This document shows, in pieces, positions 1 through 7,181 of a stretch of 15,396 nt of DNA. Within the stretch, counting starts at the first letter, position 1. Each line of letters opens with the position of its first letter. Position numbers and translations under genes: made by a program. Origin of the DNA: Sulfurimonas sp. Lineage in GTDB: Bacteria; Campylobacterota; Campylobacteria; Campylobacterales; Sulfurimonadaceae. The notes under the pieces were generated by a model that had not been told where the DNA came from, did no database searches, and saw nothing but the letters and a program-made list of their open reading frames with translations. The stretch covers positions 1 through 15,396 of the forward strand of contig JALSKR010000138.1 of assembly GCA_026988735.1 (NCBI GenBank), in the 5' to 3' direction.

Positions 1-46
1 TTCTAGAACGCTTCTTTGCTAATTTATCTCTTGCTTTTATTGCCAT
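1..46 (-). CDS. 5' end of an unidentified gene (partial)
   Basis: The reverse strand reads ATG at 46-44 followed by 14 open codons to the window edge, giving M-A-I-K-A-R-D-K-L-A-K-K-R-S-R. A good ribosome binding site (AAGGTG) lies 7 nt upstream. The visible peptide is strongly basic and has no signal sequence. Fifteen residues are too few to name a family. The start is believable because of its binding site and because the upstream 165 bp hold no other strong gene. Confidence 0.6.
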   Translation of the reverse strand, partial: MAIKARDKLAKKRSR

Positions 47-165
47 CTTTTATCACCTTGCTTTTTTAGAAGCTTAAAGCAATTATCGCTCCTCTTTTAG
101 GTATTAGTTTTTAGTGGATTGGGGTGGTAATTTCATACTATTGCTCCTTTTTAAATGTGAAATTA

Positions 166-184
166 TATACTAAAAGTGTATGAT
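166..184 (+). promoter_or_regulatory. candidate -10 elements for the 212-685 gene
   Basis: Two -10-like hexamers occur in tandem in an AT-rich stretch: TATACT at 166-171 and TATGAT at 179-184, the second preceded by TG. Initiation from the second would leave an untranslated leader of about 20 nt. No -35 is obvious, which is usual in Campylobacterota. A 7-bp inverted repeat, AATTTCA (129-135) and TGAAATT (158-164), lies just upstream and could be an operator. This rests on motif reading alone. Confidence 0.3.
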
Positions 185-211
185 TATAAAAAATATTACA
201 TGGATTAGGGT

Positions 212-685
212 ATGAAACAAAAAACATATGAACTTTTTAAAAATGAAAGTGTAGATACGATAGTAAATGAAATCGAGAAAGAACTCAAAACAAGAAATGA
301 GTCACCGTTTTGGACTGATAAAGTGGCCCCTTTTTCACGTGCGATTTTATCGGTACTGGTTCCTTTGCGAGATAATGATTTGCTTTTTACACCGGAAGGG
401 GAATATATAGAGACGCTGACTCCCGAGATTTTTCTTCGATGGAGTGATTTTTTAAGTTTGAAAACACTGGCTTTTACACTTGCACACTCTAATGAGGCAA
501 ATAAATTACTGCGAACAAAACTTGATACTAAAAAATGTGAAAAGTACACACCGATAGACTTGAGTGAGTTAGGAACATATTTAAGCAGGTATACAGTAAA
601 TCTGGAAAATGAAAGTCTGGATTTTCCAATAGCCAATTATAATCTGCACCAGGGTGTCAGTAATGTCATAAAATCATTACTTTAA
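212..685 (+). CDS. hypothetical protein, 157 aa
   Basis: This is an open frame starting at ATG 212, with a GGAT/AGGG purine stretch at 202-210 as ribosome binding site. I do not recognise the family with confidence. No signal peptide or membrane helix is visible, so it is probably cytoplasmic. The segment F-W-T-D-K near residue 33, the hydrophobic run A-I-L-S-V-L-V-P-L-R-D at 44-54 and L-T-P-E-I-F-L-R-W near 70 loosely resemble the region between Walker A and Walker B in TraG/TraD-type coupling ATPases. No Walker motif is present, so it is not an ATPase. Its stop codon (683-685) overlaps the end of the convergent small membrane gene. The opposite-strand frame over the same bases lacks a binding site and was rejected. 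Confidence 0.7.
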   Translation: MKQKTYELFKNESVDTIVNEIEKELKTRNESPFWTDKVAPFSRAILSVLVPLRDNDLLFTPEGEYIETLTPEIFLRWSDFLSLKTLAFTLAHSNEANKLLRTKLDTKKCEKYTPIDLSELGTYLSRYTVNLENESLDFPIANYNLHQGVSNVIKSLL

Positions 686-807
686 TAAAAAATAAGATAA
701 AGAACACCCCACAGTAAAAAAATTATCAACCCAAGCACTCCGAATGTTATTACAATTCGAATTGTCAGAAAAAGAAAAAACTTTACTACTGTTTTTAGTC
801 TGCTCAT
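682..807 (-). CDS. small single-pass membrane protein, 41 aa
   Basis: ATG at 807-805 opens a 41-codon frame ending in TAA at 684-682. The peptide begins M-S-R-L-K-T-V-V-K and then has a long hydrophobic stretch (about residues 10-40: F-F-L-F-L-T..., G-V-L-G-L-I-I-F-L-L-W-G-V-L), with positive charges only at the N-terminal side. It reads as one membrane helix, N-terminus in the cytoplasm. The start overlaps the rhodanese stop as ATGA, a classic translational-coupling arrangement, and there is no independent strong ribosome binding site. Its last bases overlap the stop of the convergent 212-685 gene by 3 bp. Function is unknown. Co-expression with a secreted rhodanese suggests an accessory or anchoring role, which is inference. 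The frame is below usual ORF-calling thresholds. Confidence 0.6.
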   Translation of the reverse strand: MSRLKTVVKFFLFLTIRIVITFGVLGLIIFLLWGVLYLIFY

Positions 808-1202
808 CGGGTATAGGGTACTGTTTTAATATGTAGCCCCTTGGTCGCATACTCCATTCCACCCTTTAGGTTAATGACTTTGTAGCCAAACTCTTTTGCA
901 AGCCACGGTGCGACTATGGAAGTTCTGCTGCCCGTATGGCAGATAAGGGCAAAAGGTTTTGTTGTATCAACTTTTTTATGCAATTCGTTTAAAAATTTTC
1001 TTGCATCATAATTTCCTCTTGCATCCCAAAACATAATAGGAATGGCACCTTTTAAAAGACCGGTCTCTTTCCACTCTCCCGGTGTTCTGATATCTACGAT
1101 AGGAATATTTTGTTTGAGCAGTTCTTTTGAAATATATTCATTTTTTACTTCTGCCATTAAGGACAGTGTAAAGAGCATAAGCAGTAAAATTGTTTTTTTC
1201 AT
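804..1202 (-). CDS. secreted (periplasmic) rhodanese-domain protein
   Basis: This 132-residue single-domain rhodanese has an N-terminal signal peptide (M-K-K-T, hydrophobic core at about 4-15, likely cleavage after S-L-M-A at residue 17). The fold is recognisable from I-V-D-I-R-T-P-G-E-W (35-44), G-A-I-P-I (52-56) and the active-site loop C88-H-T-G-S-R-T, followed by L-K-G-G-M (112-116). Cys88 is the persulfide-forming residue, so a sulfur-transfer activity in the periplasm is likely, but the substrate is not determined by sequence. The ribosome binding site GGAGAA lies just before the ATG. It is transcribed divergently from the 1281 gene and translationally coupled to the small membrane protein downstream. 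Confidence 0.9.
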   Translation of the reverse strand: MKKTILLLMLFTLSLMAEVKNEYISKELLKQNIPIVDIRTPGEWKETGLLKGAIPIMFWDARGNYDARKFLNELHKKVDTTKPFALICHTGSRTSIVAPWLAKEFGYKVINLKGGMEYATKGLHIKTVPYTR

Positions 1203-1244
1203 GATATTTTCTCCAAATATTGTTCGAGTTCTTAGAAATCTCTT

Positions 1245-1256
1245 GTATAATTATAC
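1245..1256. promoter_or_regulatory. palindromic divergent -10 element
   Basis: GTATAATTATAC is a perfect 12-bp palindrome that contains TATAAT on both strands: 1246-1251 for the plus gene at 1281 and 1255-1250 for the minus rhodanese. Both have the T-G before the hexamer or a nearby T-rich upstream tract. Leaders would be about 23 nt (plus) and about 40 nt (minus). If both are real -10 boxes, RNA polymerase could occupy only one direction at a time. Confidence 0.45.
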
Positions 1257-1280
1257 TCATAAATAAACAATAGGCTTACA

Positions 1281-1652
1281 ATGGCAGCATCTAAAAAAGC
1301 AATCGAAAATGCAAATCGGCTTCGGTATATCAGAGCACTTGAAAGATTTAAAAAAAGTATTTTGTCGTATTTGTTAAACAGTGATGCCCTAGACCATGAA
1401 AAATACAACAAAAAAATTGACAATGCACTGAAACTGCTTCATCGGGTAGAAGAGGTCCAGCTCTATAAGGGAGAACTTCAAGATTTGCAACAGCTTGTAA
1501 AAAAAATGATAGGCTATAAAGATTCTGATGAAGACATTGATAATATTAAAGAAAAGTTACTTTACAGTGTGAACCAGTTAGAAAAAAGTAAAAATGCCAA
1601 ACGGTATAAAAAAGACAAACATTCCCACTCTAAATATGAAGAGTGGGAATAA
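1281..1652 (+). CDS. hypothetical helical protein, 123 aa
   Basis: I do not recognise the family. The protein is rich in Lys, Glu, Leu and Asn and looks almost wholly alpha-helical, with heptad-like leucines (about 45-110) suggesting coiled coil. There is no signal peptide, membrane segment or cysteine. The C-terminus is basic then acidic (K-K-D-K-H-S-H-S-K-Y-E-E-W-E). ATG 1281 sits about 30 nt after a TATAAT box; the ribosome binding site is weak (TAGG, 1271-1274). The last ten codons double as one arm and loop of a perfect hairpin that looks like the terminator of the convergent chemoreceptor gene. Confidence 0.7.
   Translation: MAASKKAIENANRLRYIRALERFKKSILSYLLNSDALDHEKYNKKIDNALKLLHRVEEVQLYKGELQDLQQLVKKMIGYKDSDEDIDNIKEKLLYSVNQLEKSKNAKRYKKDKHSHSKYEEWE
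1621..1650 (-). terminator. intrinsic terminator of the chemoreceptor gene, inside the neighbouring ORF
   Basis: Ten perfectly paired bases, ATTCCCACTC (1621-1630) with GAGTGGGAAT (1641-1650), enclose a 10-nt loop. Read on the minus strand, the hairpin starts 17 nt after the chemoreceptor stop and is followed by GTTTGTCTTTTTT, a good U-tract. Read on the plus strand there is no T-run after it. It therefore serves the minus-strand gene, although it lies within the coding region of the convergent 1281-1652 gene. Confidence 0.7.
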
Positions 1653-1666
1653 ACAGGAAAAAGAAC

Positions 1667-3580
1667 TTACTCTTCTCCTTGTGTTTGACTCAGCATGGTG
1701 TCAAGCAGTGTAAAGAGTTCTTCTGATGCTTTTTCCATTGTTTCAAAGTTGTGTAAAATATCCTGTGCATGTTCCAATACTTCTTCTTGAGCGTTTGGTT
1801 TATCAAGGAAAGCAAGGTTTTTATTTGCATTTACATGTACAATATTATGGGGTTGTGCAATTTGCGGATAAGCTGCAGTATTGCTAAATCGTTTTTTGCC
1901 CTCATGGTCATACCATTGTCCGAGGTTACACTCATGTGATGAGACTGCTTTGAGGACTTTTTTGAGTGATATCAAAGAGTTATATGCTCTTGATTTGTAT
2001 AAAATGTGATCGATTTTTGCCAGAACGATAAAGATACTGTTTTCCATATAGTAGGACTGGTCTACTATTTTTGTTGAGGAATCACTCAGTTCTATAAGTG
2101 TTGTTTCAAACTCTTCTATTTTGGCTGTAGAAGCGTCAACTGTCTCTTTCATGACTTCAGAACTTGTCTGAATTTCACTCATCCCCTGCTGGAGTGATTT
2201 TATAGAGATTGAAATTTCACTTGTTGCTTTATGTGTACGTTCTGCCAGCTTTCTGACTTCATCTGCTACAACTGCAAATCCTCGGCCATGTTCACCCGCC
2301 CTTGCTGCTTCTATGGCAGCATTAAGAGCTAAAAGATTTGTCTGATCCGCGATATCGGTAATAAGCTCGATGACTGAAGTGATATTGTTCGTTTGTGAAG
2401 CCAGCTCGTCTATGTTTGCATGGTTTGTTCCTACCTGTTCATTGAGTTCATGCAGTCCATTGACAACAGTGTTAATATTTGATCGAGAGTCATTTGCAAG
2501 TTTTGCAGCAGAATCTGTAGCCTGTGTTACTTCTTTGATTTTTTCTATATTTGTTTTTAAATCAGCTTGAATAACTGTAAGTGATTCGGATACATTGACA
2601 CTTTTGACACTCAGTTTTGAGTTAAAAGAGTCTCTTTGTGCTTTTTGATACTGTTCACGCATAAAATCTATACTTTTACTGACATTTCTAATAGCGACAA
2701 GGAACTCTCCGTGCATTCCTTCAGTAGAGATAGGTTTGGAAAAATCGCCCTGTGAAGCGTTTGTTATAGTAGTATTTACTTCATGAATCATATTTTCAGT
2801 GTGTTCTATAAGAATTTTAAGAGCTTTACCCATCGCATCAAGTTCGGTATCTCCCTGTGTTCTGATTTCATTCTTTTTGCTGAAATCACCATTAGATGCA
2901 GTTTCTATCAGACATTTGAATCTATTGATACCTGAAACTATGGAAGTTCTGATTTTTGTAGTGAGTAAAAATAAAATAACAATAATAAGGAGACTTGATC
3001 CAAGCACAAACAGTTTGTAAAATGTAATAGCATTTTTCATAGCTTTCATGTCTTTGTTAAATTGTTCTTTTTTATCTTTTACAAAAGTTTTAAAATATTT
3101 TCGTGATTCTACAGCCAAAGGAGAGAGTTTTTGATGATAAATGTGGTAAATTCCCTCTTTGTTGTTTTTAATATCATCAGCCGTCAAAGAGTCTATATAC
3201 TTATATGCTTCATTAATAAATTTCAGTGTTGAATATTTTGCTTTTTTCAGAAGTTCCTCGTTCGAACCGTTTTTTGAAACTTTTTCAAGTTTTTTGAAAT
3301 TTTCTGCAATTGCACTGATATTTTCTCTGAGTTCTCTTTTATCTTTTTCAATATCACCGCCAAGCATGACATCTCTGTCATTTCTGCTGATGTAGTTCAT
3401 TCTCTTTTCTATATCATAGATAGTAAGAGATGTATCAATTGAACTCTCTTTTATTTCATTGAACTCTGCCTCTATACTGTTGAGAACATAATATGTAAAC
3501 CCCGCTGCACCAACGAGAGATATTACAATTACTATTGTTAAGAACCACATGAGTTCTTTTATACTTTTGTTTCTAAACAT
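1667..3580 (-). CDS. transmembrane methyl-accepting chemotaxis protein with C-terminal CZB domain
   Basis: This 637-residue chemoreceptor has membrane helix 1 at about 11-33, a helical periplasmic sensor region at 34-185 (four-helix-bundle-like size), membrane helix 2 at about 187-207, a HAMP domain at 208-260 and a second HAMP-like segment (about 264-310 with N-A-S-Q-G-D-F). The cytoplasmic signalling hairpin follows, with the near-invariant tip [16 protein letters not shown] at 412-427 that contacts CheA/CheW. After the hairpin comes a chemoreceptor zinc-binding (CZB) domain: His524, Cys551 in H-E-C-N-L-G-Q-W-Y, His578 and His582 are the expected Zn ligands. In this family the domain binds Zn and can sense oxidants or zinc. 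The ligand of the periplasmic part is unknown. The ATG at 3580 has AAGGAA upstream. The gene is monocistronic with its own terminator. There is no C-terminal CheR/CheB-tethering pentapeptide. Confidence 0.93.
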   Translation of the reverse strand: MFRNKSIKELMWFLTIVIVISLVGAAGFTYYVLNSIEAEFNEIKESSIDTSLTIYDIEKRMNYISRNDRDVMLGGDIEKDKRELRENISAIAENFKKLEKVSKNGSNEELLKKAKYSTLKFINEAYKYIDSLTADDIKNNKEGIYHIYHQKLSPLAVESRKYFKTFVKDKKEQFNKDMKAMKNAITFYKLFVLGSSLLIIVILFLLTTKIRTSIVSGINRFKCLIETASNGDFSKKNEIRTQGDTELDAMGKALKILIEHTENMIHEVNTTITNASQGDFSKPISTEGMHGEFLVAIRNVSKSIDFMREQYQKAQRDSFNSKLSVKSVNVSESLTVIQADLKTNIEKIKEVTQATDSAAKLANDSRSNINTVVNGLHELNEQVGTNHANIDELASQTNNITSVIELITDIADQTNLLALNAAIEAARAGEHGRGFAVVADEVRKLAERTHKATSEISISIKSLQQGMSEIQTSSEVMKETVDASTAKIEEFETTLIELSDSSTKIVDQSYYMENSIFIVLAKIDHILYKSRAYNSLISLKKVLKAVSSHECNLGQWYDHEGKKRFSNTAAYPQIAQPHNIVHVNANKNLAFLDKPNAQEEVLEHAQDILHNFETMEKASEELFTLLDTMLSQTQGEE

Positions 3581-3612
3581 GAATATGTTCCTTATAAGTA
3601 AATCACAAGATT

Positions 3613-3642
3613 GTCACATAATAATATGTTATATATTATGAC
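3613..3642. promoter_or_regulatory. inverted repeat between the chemoreceptor gene and gdhA
   Basis: CATAATA (3617-3623) and TATTATG (3634-3640) form a 7-bp inverted repeat with a 10-nt centre. The outer bases GTCA and TGAC extend the symmetry with a two-base offset. The repeat lies 36 bp upstream of the chemoreceptor start and about 75 bp upstream of the probable gdhA -10, where an operator could act on either gene. In an AT-rich gap such repeats also arise by chance. Confidence 0.25.
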
Positions 3643-3716
3643 TGACTTAAAGCAAGGGCTTTTATGATAAATTTGTGACTTTATTTAAGAGTTTTTACTT
3701 TTTTTCCAGCTTGTGC

Positions 3717-3722
3717 TACAAT
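3717..3722 (+). promoter_or_regulatory. probable -10 box of gdhA
   Basis: TACAAT preceded by TG and C (T-G-C-TACAAT) lies downstream of a T-rich tract (3690-3706), the usual Campylobacterota promoter style. Initiation about 7 bp downstream gives a 27-nt leader containing the AAAGGA ribosome binding site at 3744-3749. Confidence 0.4.
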
Positions 3723-3755
3723 TCCTTCACAATAGTAGTTTATAAAGGATTCTTT

Positions 3756-5111
3756 TTGTCTATAGCAGAGAATGAAATTAGAAAATTTGAACATGGGAAC
3801 TGTGCTGAAAACAATGTATTTTACCAGGCAATGGAGGAGGTGATTTATTCAATTGCTCCACTGCTTGAATCAGATGATAAGTATATAAGATTTGGAATTT
3901 TGGACAGATTGGTTGTTCCTGATCGAATCATAAAATTTAAAGTAACATGGTTGAATGATGACAACCAGGTTCAGGTAAATACAGGATACCGAGTGCAGTT
4001 TAACAATGCGTTGGGACCATACAAAGGAGGACTTCGTTTTCATCCGAGTGTGAACGAAGGAATTTTAAAATTTTTGGGCTTTGAGCAGATTTTAAAAAAC
4101 TCACTGACGGGTTTACCTATAGGTGGTGCCAAAGGAGGGAGTGATTTTGATCCAAAAGGAAAAAGTGACTTTGAAGTTATGAAGTTCTGTACAGCATTTA
4201 TGACAGAACTTCATAAATATATCGGCCCGCGCATAGATGTTCCTGCCGGTGACATTGGAGTCGGTGCAAGAGAAATCGGCTATCTCTTTGGAGAGTATAA
4301 AAAAATTACATCTTCTTACGAAGGAGCCTTGACCGGCAAACCATACTTTTTTGGTGGCTCTTTAATGCGTCCCGAAGCTACAGGGTATGGTGTTGTCTAT
4401 TTTACACAGAGTATGCTTGAAATTGAGAATAAAGAGCCGCTTGAGGGGAAAATATGTACAGTCAGCGGAGCAGGCAATGTCGCTTTACATGTAATAGAAA
4501 AGCTGCAGGAAATCGGTGCTACGGTTGTTACATGCTCTGACTCTCACGGTACAGTATATGATCCGAGGGGTATTGATTTGGCTCTTGTAAAGGAGCTCAA
4601 ATCAAATCGGAGCACTTCGTTGGAAGCCTATGTACAAACGCATACGGAAGCAAAATATACACCTGTATCTGAGTATCCCGAAGGAGAGCATGTTGTTTGG
4701 AATGTTCCATGTTATGCGGCATTTCCCTGTGCTACACAAAATGAACTTTATGAAGCAGATGCGCGAAACCTCATAGAAAACGGCTGCGTAAGTGTTTCAG
4801 AAGGCGCCAATATGCCATCAACTCCAAATGCGATTGCCTTGCTGCAGTCGCATAAAGTATGCTTTGCACCGGCTAAAGCTGCCAATGCAGGAGGTGTGGC
4901 TGTGAGTGAATTTGAAATGAGTCAAAATGCCTCTATGAGTAAATGGAGTTATGAAAAGGTGAACTTTAAGCTTCAGGAGACGATGCAGATGATCTGTAAA
5001 CGGGTGGCTCTTACTGCAAAAGATTACGGTGTAGAGGGGAATTATGTTGACGGTGCAAATATTGCAGGGTTTAAAAAAGTAGCTGATGCTATGATAGCTG
5101 AAGGTATCTAA
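3756..5111 (+). CDS. gdhA: NADP-type glutamate dehydrogenase, TTG start
   Basis: It interconverts 2-oxoglutarate plus ammonium and glutamate in the cytoplasm; the sequence type suggests NADPH. At 451 aa it matches hexameric family I enzymes. Visible motifs are P-Y-K-G-G-L-R-F-H-P (88-97), G-G-A-K126-G-G with the catalytic lysine, P-A-G-D166-I-G with the catalytic aspartate, the Rossmann turn S-G-A-G-N-V-A (237-243) and A-N-A-G-G-V-A-V-S-E-F-E (376-387). The frame is open to an ATG at 3675, but the extra 27 residues are hydrophobic and unlike the family. TTG at 3756 has AAAGGA six bases upstream and gives the expected length, so I chose it. It is followed after 10 bp by the mscS gene in the same direction. 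Confidence 0.95.
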   Translation: MSIAENEIRKFEHGNCAENNVFYQAMEEVIYSIAPLLESDDKYIRFGILDRLVVPDRIIKFKVTWLNDDNQVQVNTGYRVQFNNALGPYKGGLRFHPSVNEGILKFLGFEQILKNSLTGLPIGGAKGGSDFDPKGKSDFEVMKFCTAFMTELHKYIGPRIDVPAGDIGVGAREIGYLFGEYKKITSSYEGALTGKPYFFGGSLMRPEATGYGVVYFTQSMLEIENKEPLEGKICTVSGAGNVALHVIEKLQEIGATVVTCSDSHGTVYDPRGIDLALVKELKSNRSTSLEAYVQTHTEAKYTPVSEYPEGEHVVWNVPCYAAFPCATQNELYEADARNLIENGCVSVSEGANMPSTPNAIALLQSHKVCFAPAKAANAGGVAVSEFEMSQNASMSKWSYEKVNFKLQETMQMICKRVALTAKDYGVEGNYVDGANIAGFKKVADAMIAEGI

Positions 5112-5121
5112 AGGATTTCCC

Positions 5122-6960
5122 ATTAAAAAAGTTAAAATAATTTTACTGGCTTTTGTTTTTATATTTGCCGGCACTTTGAGTGCAAAGGTAAAATATTCAG
5201 AGTTTATAGATGCACAGCTACAGCTGGTGTATCAAATGAATGATGCAAACCTTTCACAGGAGCAGATAGAAAATTTACTGCAAAAACAGGAGTACATGTA
5301 TGATCAGGAGTTAAATACCATCATATCAAACAAACAGCAGTATATTGAACATGTGCAGGATTTCAGCAAAGAGATATTTTCACTGAAAAAAATCATCGCG
5401 ATTAACAGACGCCTTGGCAACGGATATGCTGTTATCAGAGATGAGGTACAGCTCAAGTCGTACGAAATTGTAAAAAATCAGAACATATTGATTAAAAATG
5501 TACTTTTGTCTTTGGATGTACCGAGTATTGAGGATTTTGAAGAAAAATTAAATGTTTATACGGCACAGAATCAGGAGGCTCTGAGTAAAATTACAACAAA
5601 AGACTATAAACATATTTTAGCACTCAAAGATCCTTCTTCCATCCTACAGGCTGCCAAAAAAAATATACAGGAATATTATGCGCTGCAGGAGATAAACAGT
5701 GATTTTATAGCCTTTTTATACAAAGCGGAGAATAAACTTTACAGATTGAACAAGTATGTCAAATACCATATTATCAAGCCTGTTGTTTTTATAAACTCCT
5801 TTACTCTGGTTAAAGCTGTAGATGGGTTTTTAGAGTCCTACGGACTGAGTGTTGTGAAGCTTATTATTATCTTTTTGCTGATTTTGGTGATTTATTTTTT
5901 AAGAAAAGTTTTTTATATCGCATTACAAAAACTGTTTCTTCAAATAGACTTTTTAAGCAGATATTCCGAACAGATATTGGAAAGACTGCGTAAAAGCATA
6001 GAGATCCTCATCCTGATTATTAATGTAAACATGGTCATTTATGTTTACAATAATTTCAGTTCCATAGAAGAAGTGAGCCGTATATTTAACATGATATACG
6101 GCTTTTATTTTACCTATATTATTTATATTATTGTCAATACTGCAGCCATCATCAAGCTCAACACTTTTGAAAAAGAAAAATCAAATATAAAAAGTGAACT
6201 GATTAATGTCGGGCTGAAAATCATTAATTTCTTTATTGTGATTATCGGTTTACTGATTGTCCTGTATTTTGCAGGGGTGGACTTGACAGCGGTACTCTCT
6301 GGGCTCGGTATTGGTGGTTTTGCAGTTGCATTTGCAGCAAAAGATACAATTTCAAACTTTTTTGGAACACTTTCTGTTCTTTTCAGCGATGTTTTTTCTC
6401 AGGGTGACTGGATAGAGGTTGACGGCAAAGAAGGTGTTGTTGTAGAAATCGGTCTGCGTGTGACAACACTGCGAACATTTGATAATGCATTGATAGCTAT
6501 TCCAAACGGTACTTTTGCATCCAAAGATATAAAAAACTGGAACAAAAGAAAACTAGGACGCAGAATAAAGATGAAACTGGGTGTGAAATATGACTCAAAA
6601 CAGGAAGATATTAAAAATGCCATCAAAGAAATCAGAGAGATGCTGCAAAACCATCCTCAAATTGCAACAAAAAATACAAAATATGAGCATGAGATTGAGT
6701 ATGGACATATAGCAAAACTTGTTTCAAAAGATGATCTTGAAGGTGTCAAAAAGACTCTGCTTGTGTATCTTGATGAGTTTGCTGATTCGAGTATCAATAT
6801 ACTTGTATACTGTTTTTCAAAATCAGTAGAGTGGGAAGAGTGGCTGAAGACAAAGCAGGATGTTATGGAAAAAATAATGATAATTTTTGAGAAAAATTCT
6901 TTGGAATTTGCATTTCCGTCGCTCTCAATTTATAATGAAACAAAGGATGAAAATGAATAA
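5122..6960 (+). CDS. large MscS-family mechanosensitive channel with signal peptide, apparent ATT start
   Basis: The 612-residue protein begins, in frame, with K-K-V-K then the hydrophobic core I-I-L-L-A-F-V-F-I-F-A-G-T and a cleavage motif L-S-A before Lys22. The only start giving this signal peptide with a ribosome binding site (AAGGAT, 5111-5116) is ATT at 5122. The TTG at 5176 has no binding site and would delete the signal. Residues 22-240 are a Gln/Glu-rich helical periplasmic domain. Membrane helices lie at about 242-260, 293-308, 322-344 and 365-386, then the pore helix at 388-421 with G-L-G-I-G-G-F-A-V-A-F-A-A-K-D. The MscS beta domain (422-473, with G-D-W-I-E-V and I-P-N-G-T-F) and the alpha/beta C-terminal domain complete it. 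It should sit in the inner membrane and release solutes on hypo-osmotic shock. It lies 10 bp after gdhA. Confidence 0.92.
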   Translation: MKKVKIILLAFVFIFAGTLSAKVKYSEFIDAQLQLVYQMNDANLSQEQIENLLQKQEYMYDQELNTIISNKQQYIEHVQDFSKEIFSLKKIIAINRRLGNGYAVIRDEVQLKSYEIVKNQNILIKNVLLSLDVPSIEDFEEKLNVYTAQNQEALSKITTKDYKHILALKDPSSILQAAKKNIQEYYALQEINSDFIAFLYKAENKLYRLNKYVKYHIIKPVVFINSFTLVKAVDGFLESYGLSVVKLIIIFLLILVIYFLRKVFYIALQKLFLQIDFLSRYSEQILERLRKSIEILILIINVNMVIYVYNNFSSIEEVSRIFNMIYGFYFTYIIYIIVNTAAIIKLNTFEKEKSNIKSELINVGLKIINFFIVIIGLLIVLYFAGVDLTAVLSGLGIGGFAVAFAAKDTISNFFGTLSVLFSDVFSQGDWIEVDGKEGVVVEIGLRVTTLRTFDNALIAIPNGTFASKDIKNWNKRKLGRRIKMKLGVKYDSKQEDIKNAIKEIREMLQNHPQIATKNTKYEHEIEYGHIAKLVSKDDLEGVKKTLLVYLDEFADSSINILVYCFSKSVEWEEWLKTKQDVMEKIMIIFEKNSLEFAFPSLSIYNETKDENE

Positions 6961-7147
6961 TGGTATGAAAAGAGCAGATATTAAACAGGGTGCTTCTGTT
7001 GCGATAGTTTTAAAACAGGATCAGGCAAGCGGTTATCTCACAGACGGAATTGTCAGAGATATTCTTACAAAATCGGCAACCCATCCCCATGGCATTAAAG
7101 TTCGTTTAATGAGTGGTGAAGTAGGAAGGGTTAAAGAGATCTACTAG
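6953..7147 (+). CDS. YwbE-family small protein (DUF2196)
   Basis: This 64-residue cytoplasmic protein is recognised from its conserved body: D-I-K-Q-G-A-S-V, I-V-L-K-Q-D-Q-A-S-G-Y-L-T-D-G-I-V, and T-H-P-H-G-I-K-V-R-L followed by G-E-V-G-R-V. The length equals that of the family, whose biochemical role is unknown. The frame continues upstream to 6887, but the ATG at 6953 has AAAGGATG just before it and fits the family; the internal ATG at 6965 is an alternative. The start overlaps the mscS stop by 8 bp, so translation is probably coupled and this is the last gene of the gdhA operon. A run of nine T follows the stop codon (7148-7156), without a convincing hairpin. Confidence 0.85.
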   Translation: MNNGMKRADIKQGASVAIVLKQDQASGYLTDGIVRDILTKSATHPHGIKVRLMSGEVGRVKEIY

Positions 7148-7181
7148 TTTTTTTTTAATTTAATGGCATTGGGGGATGTTT

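Noticed and set aside
205..636. 143-aa minus-strand frame opposite the 212 gene
   Set aside because: It is Ser/Phe-rich antisense translation typical of shadow frames; it has no start signals, and the plus-strand gene has a promoter and binding site.
677..862. 61-aa minus-strand frame overlapping the rhodanese end
   Set aside because: It is an out-of-frame shadow of the rhodanese and the small membrane gene, without a binding site or coherent composition.
3675..3755. N-terminal 27-residue extension of gdhA from ATG 3675
   Set aside because: The extra residues are hydrophobic, unlike the family, lack a ribosome binding site and overlap the probable promoter; TTG 3756 has a strong site.
7148..7181. 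Intrinsic terminator between ywbE and pgpA
   Set aside because: A run of nine T is present, but no stable hairpin precedes it on either strand; only the short palindrome AGATCT is nearby.
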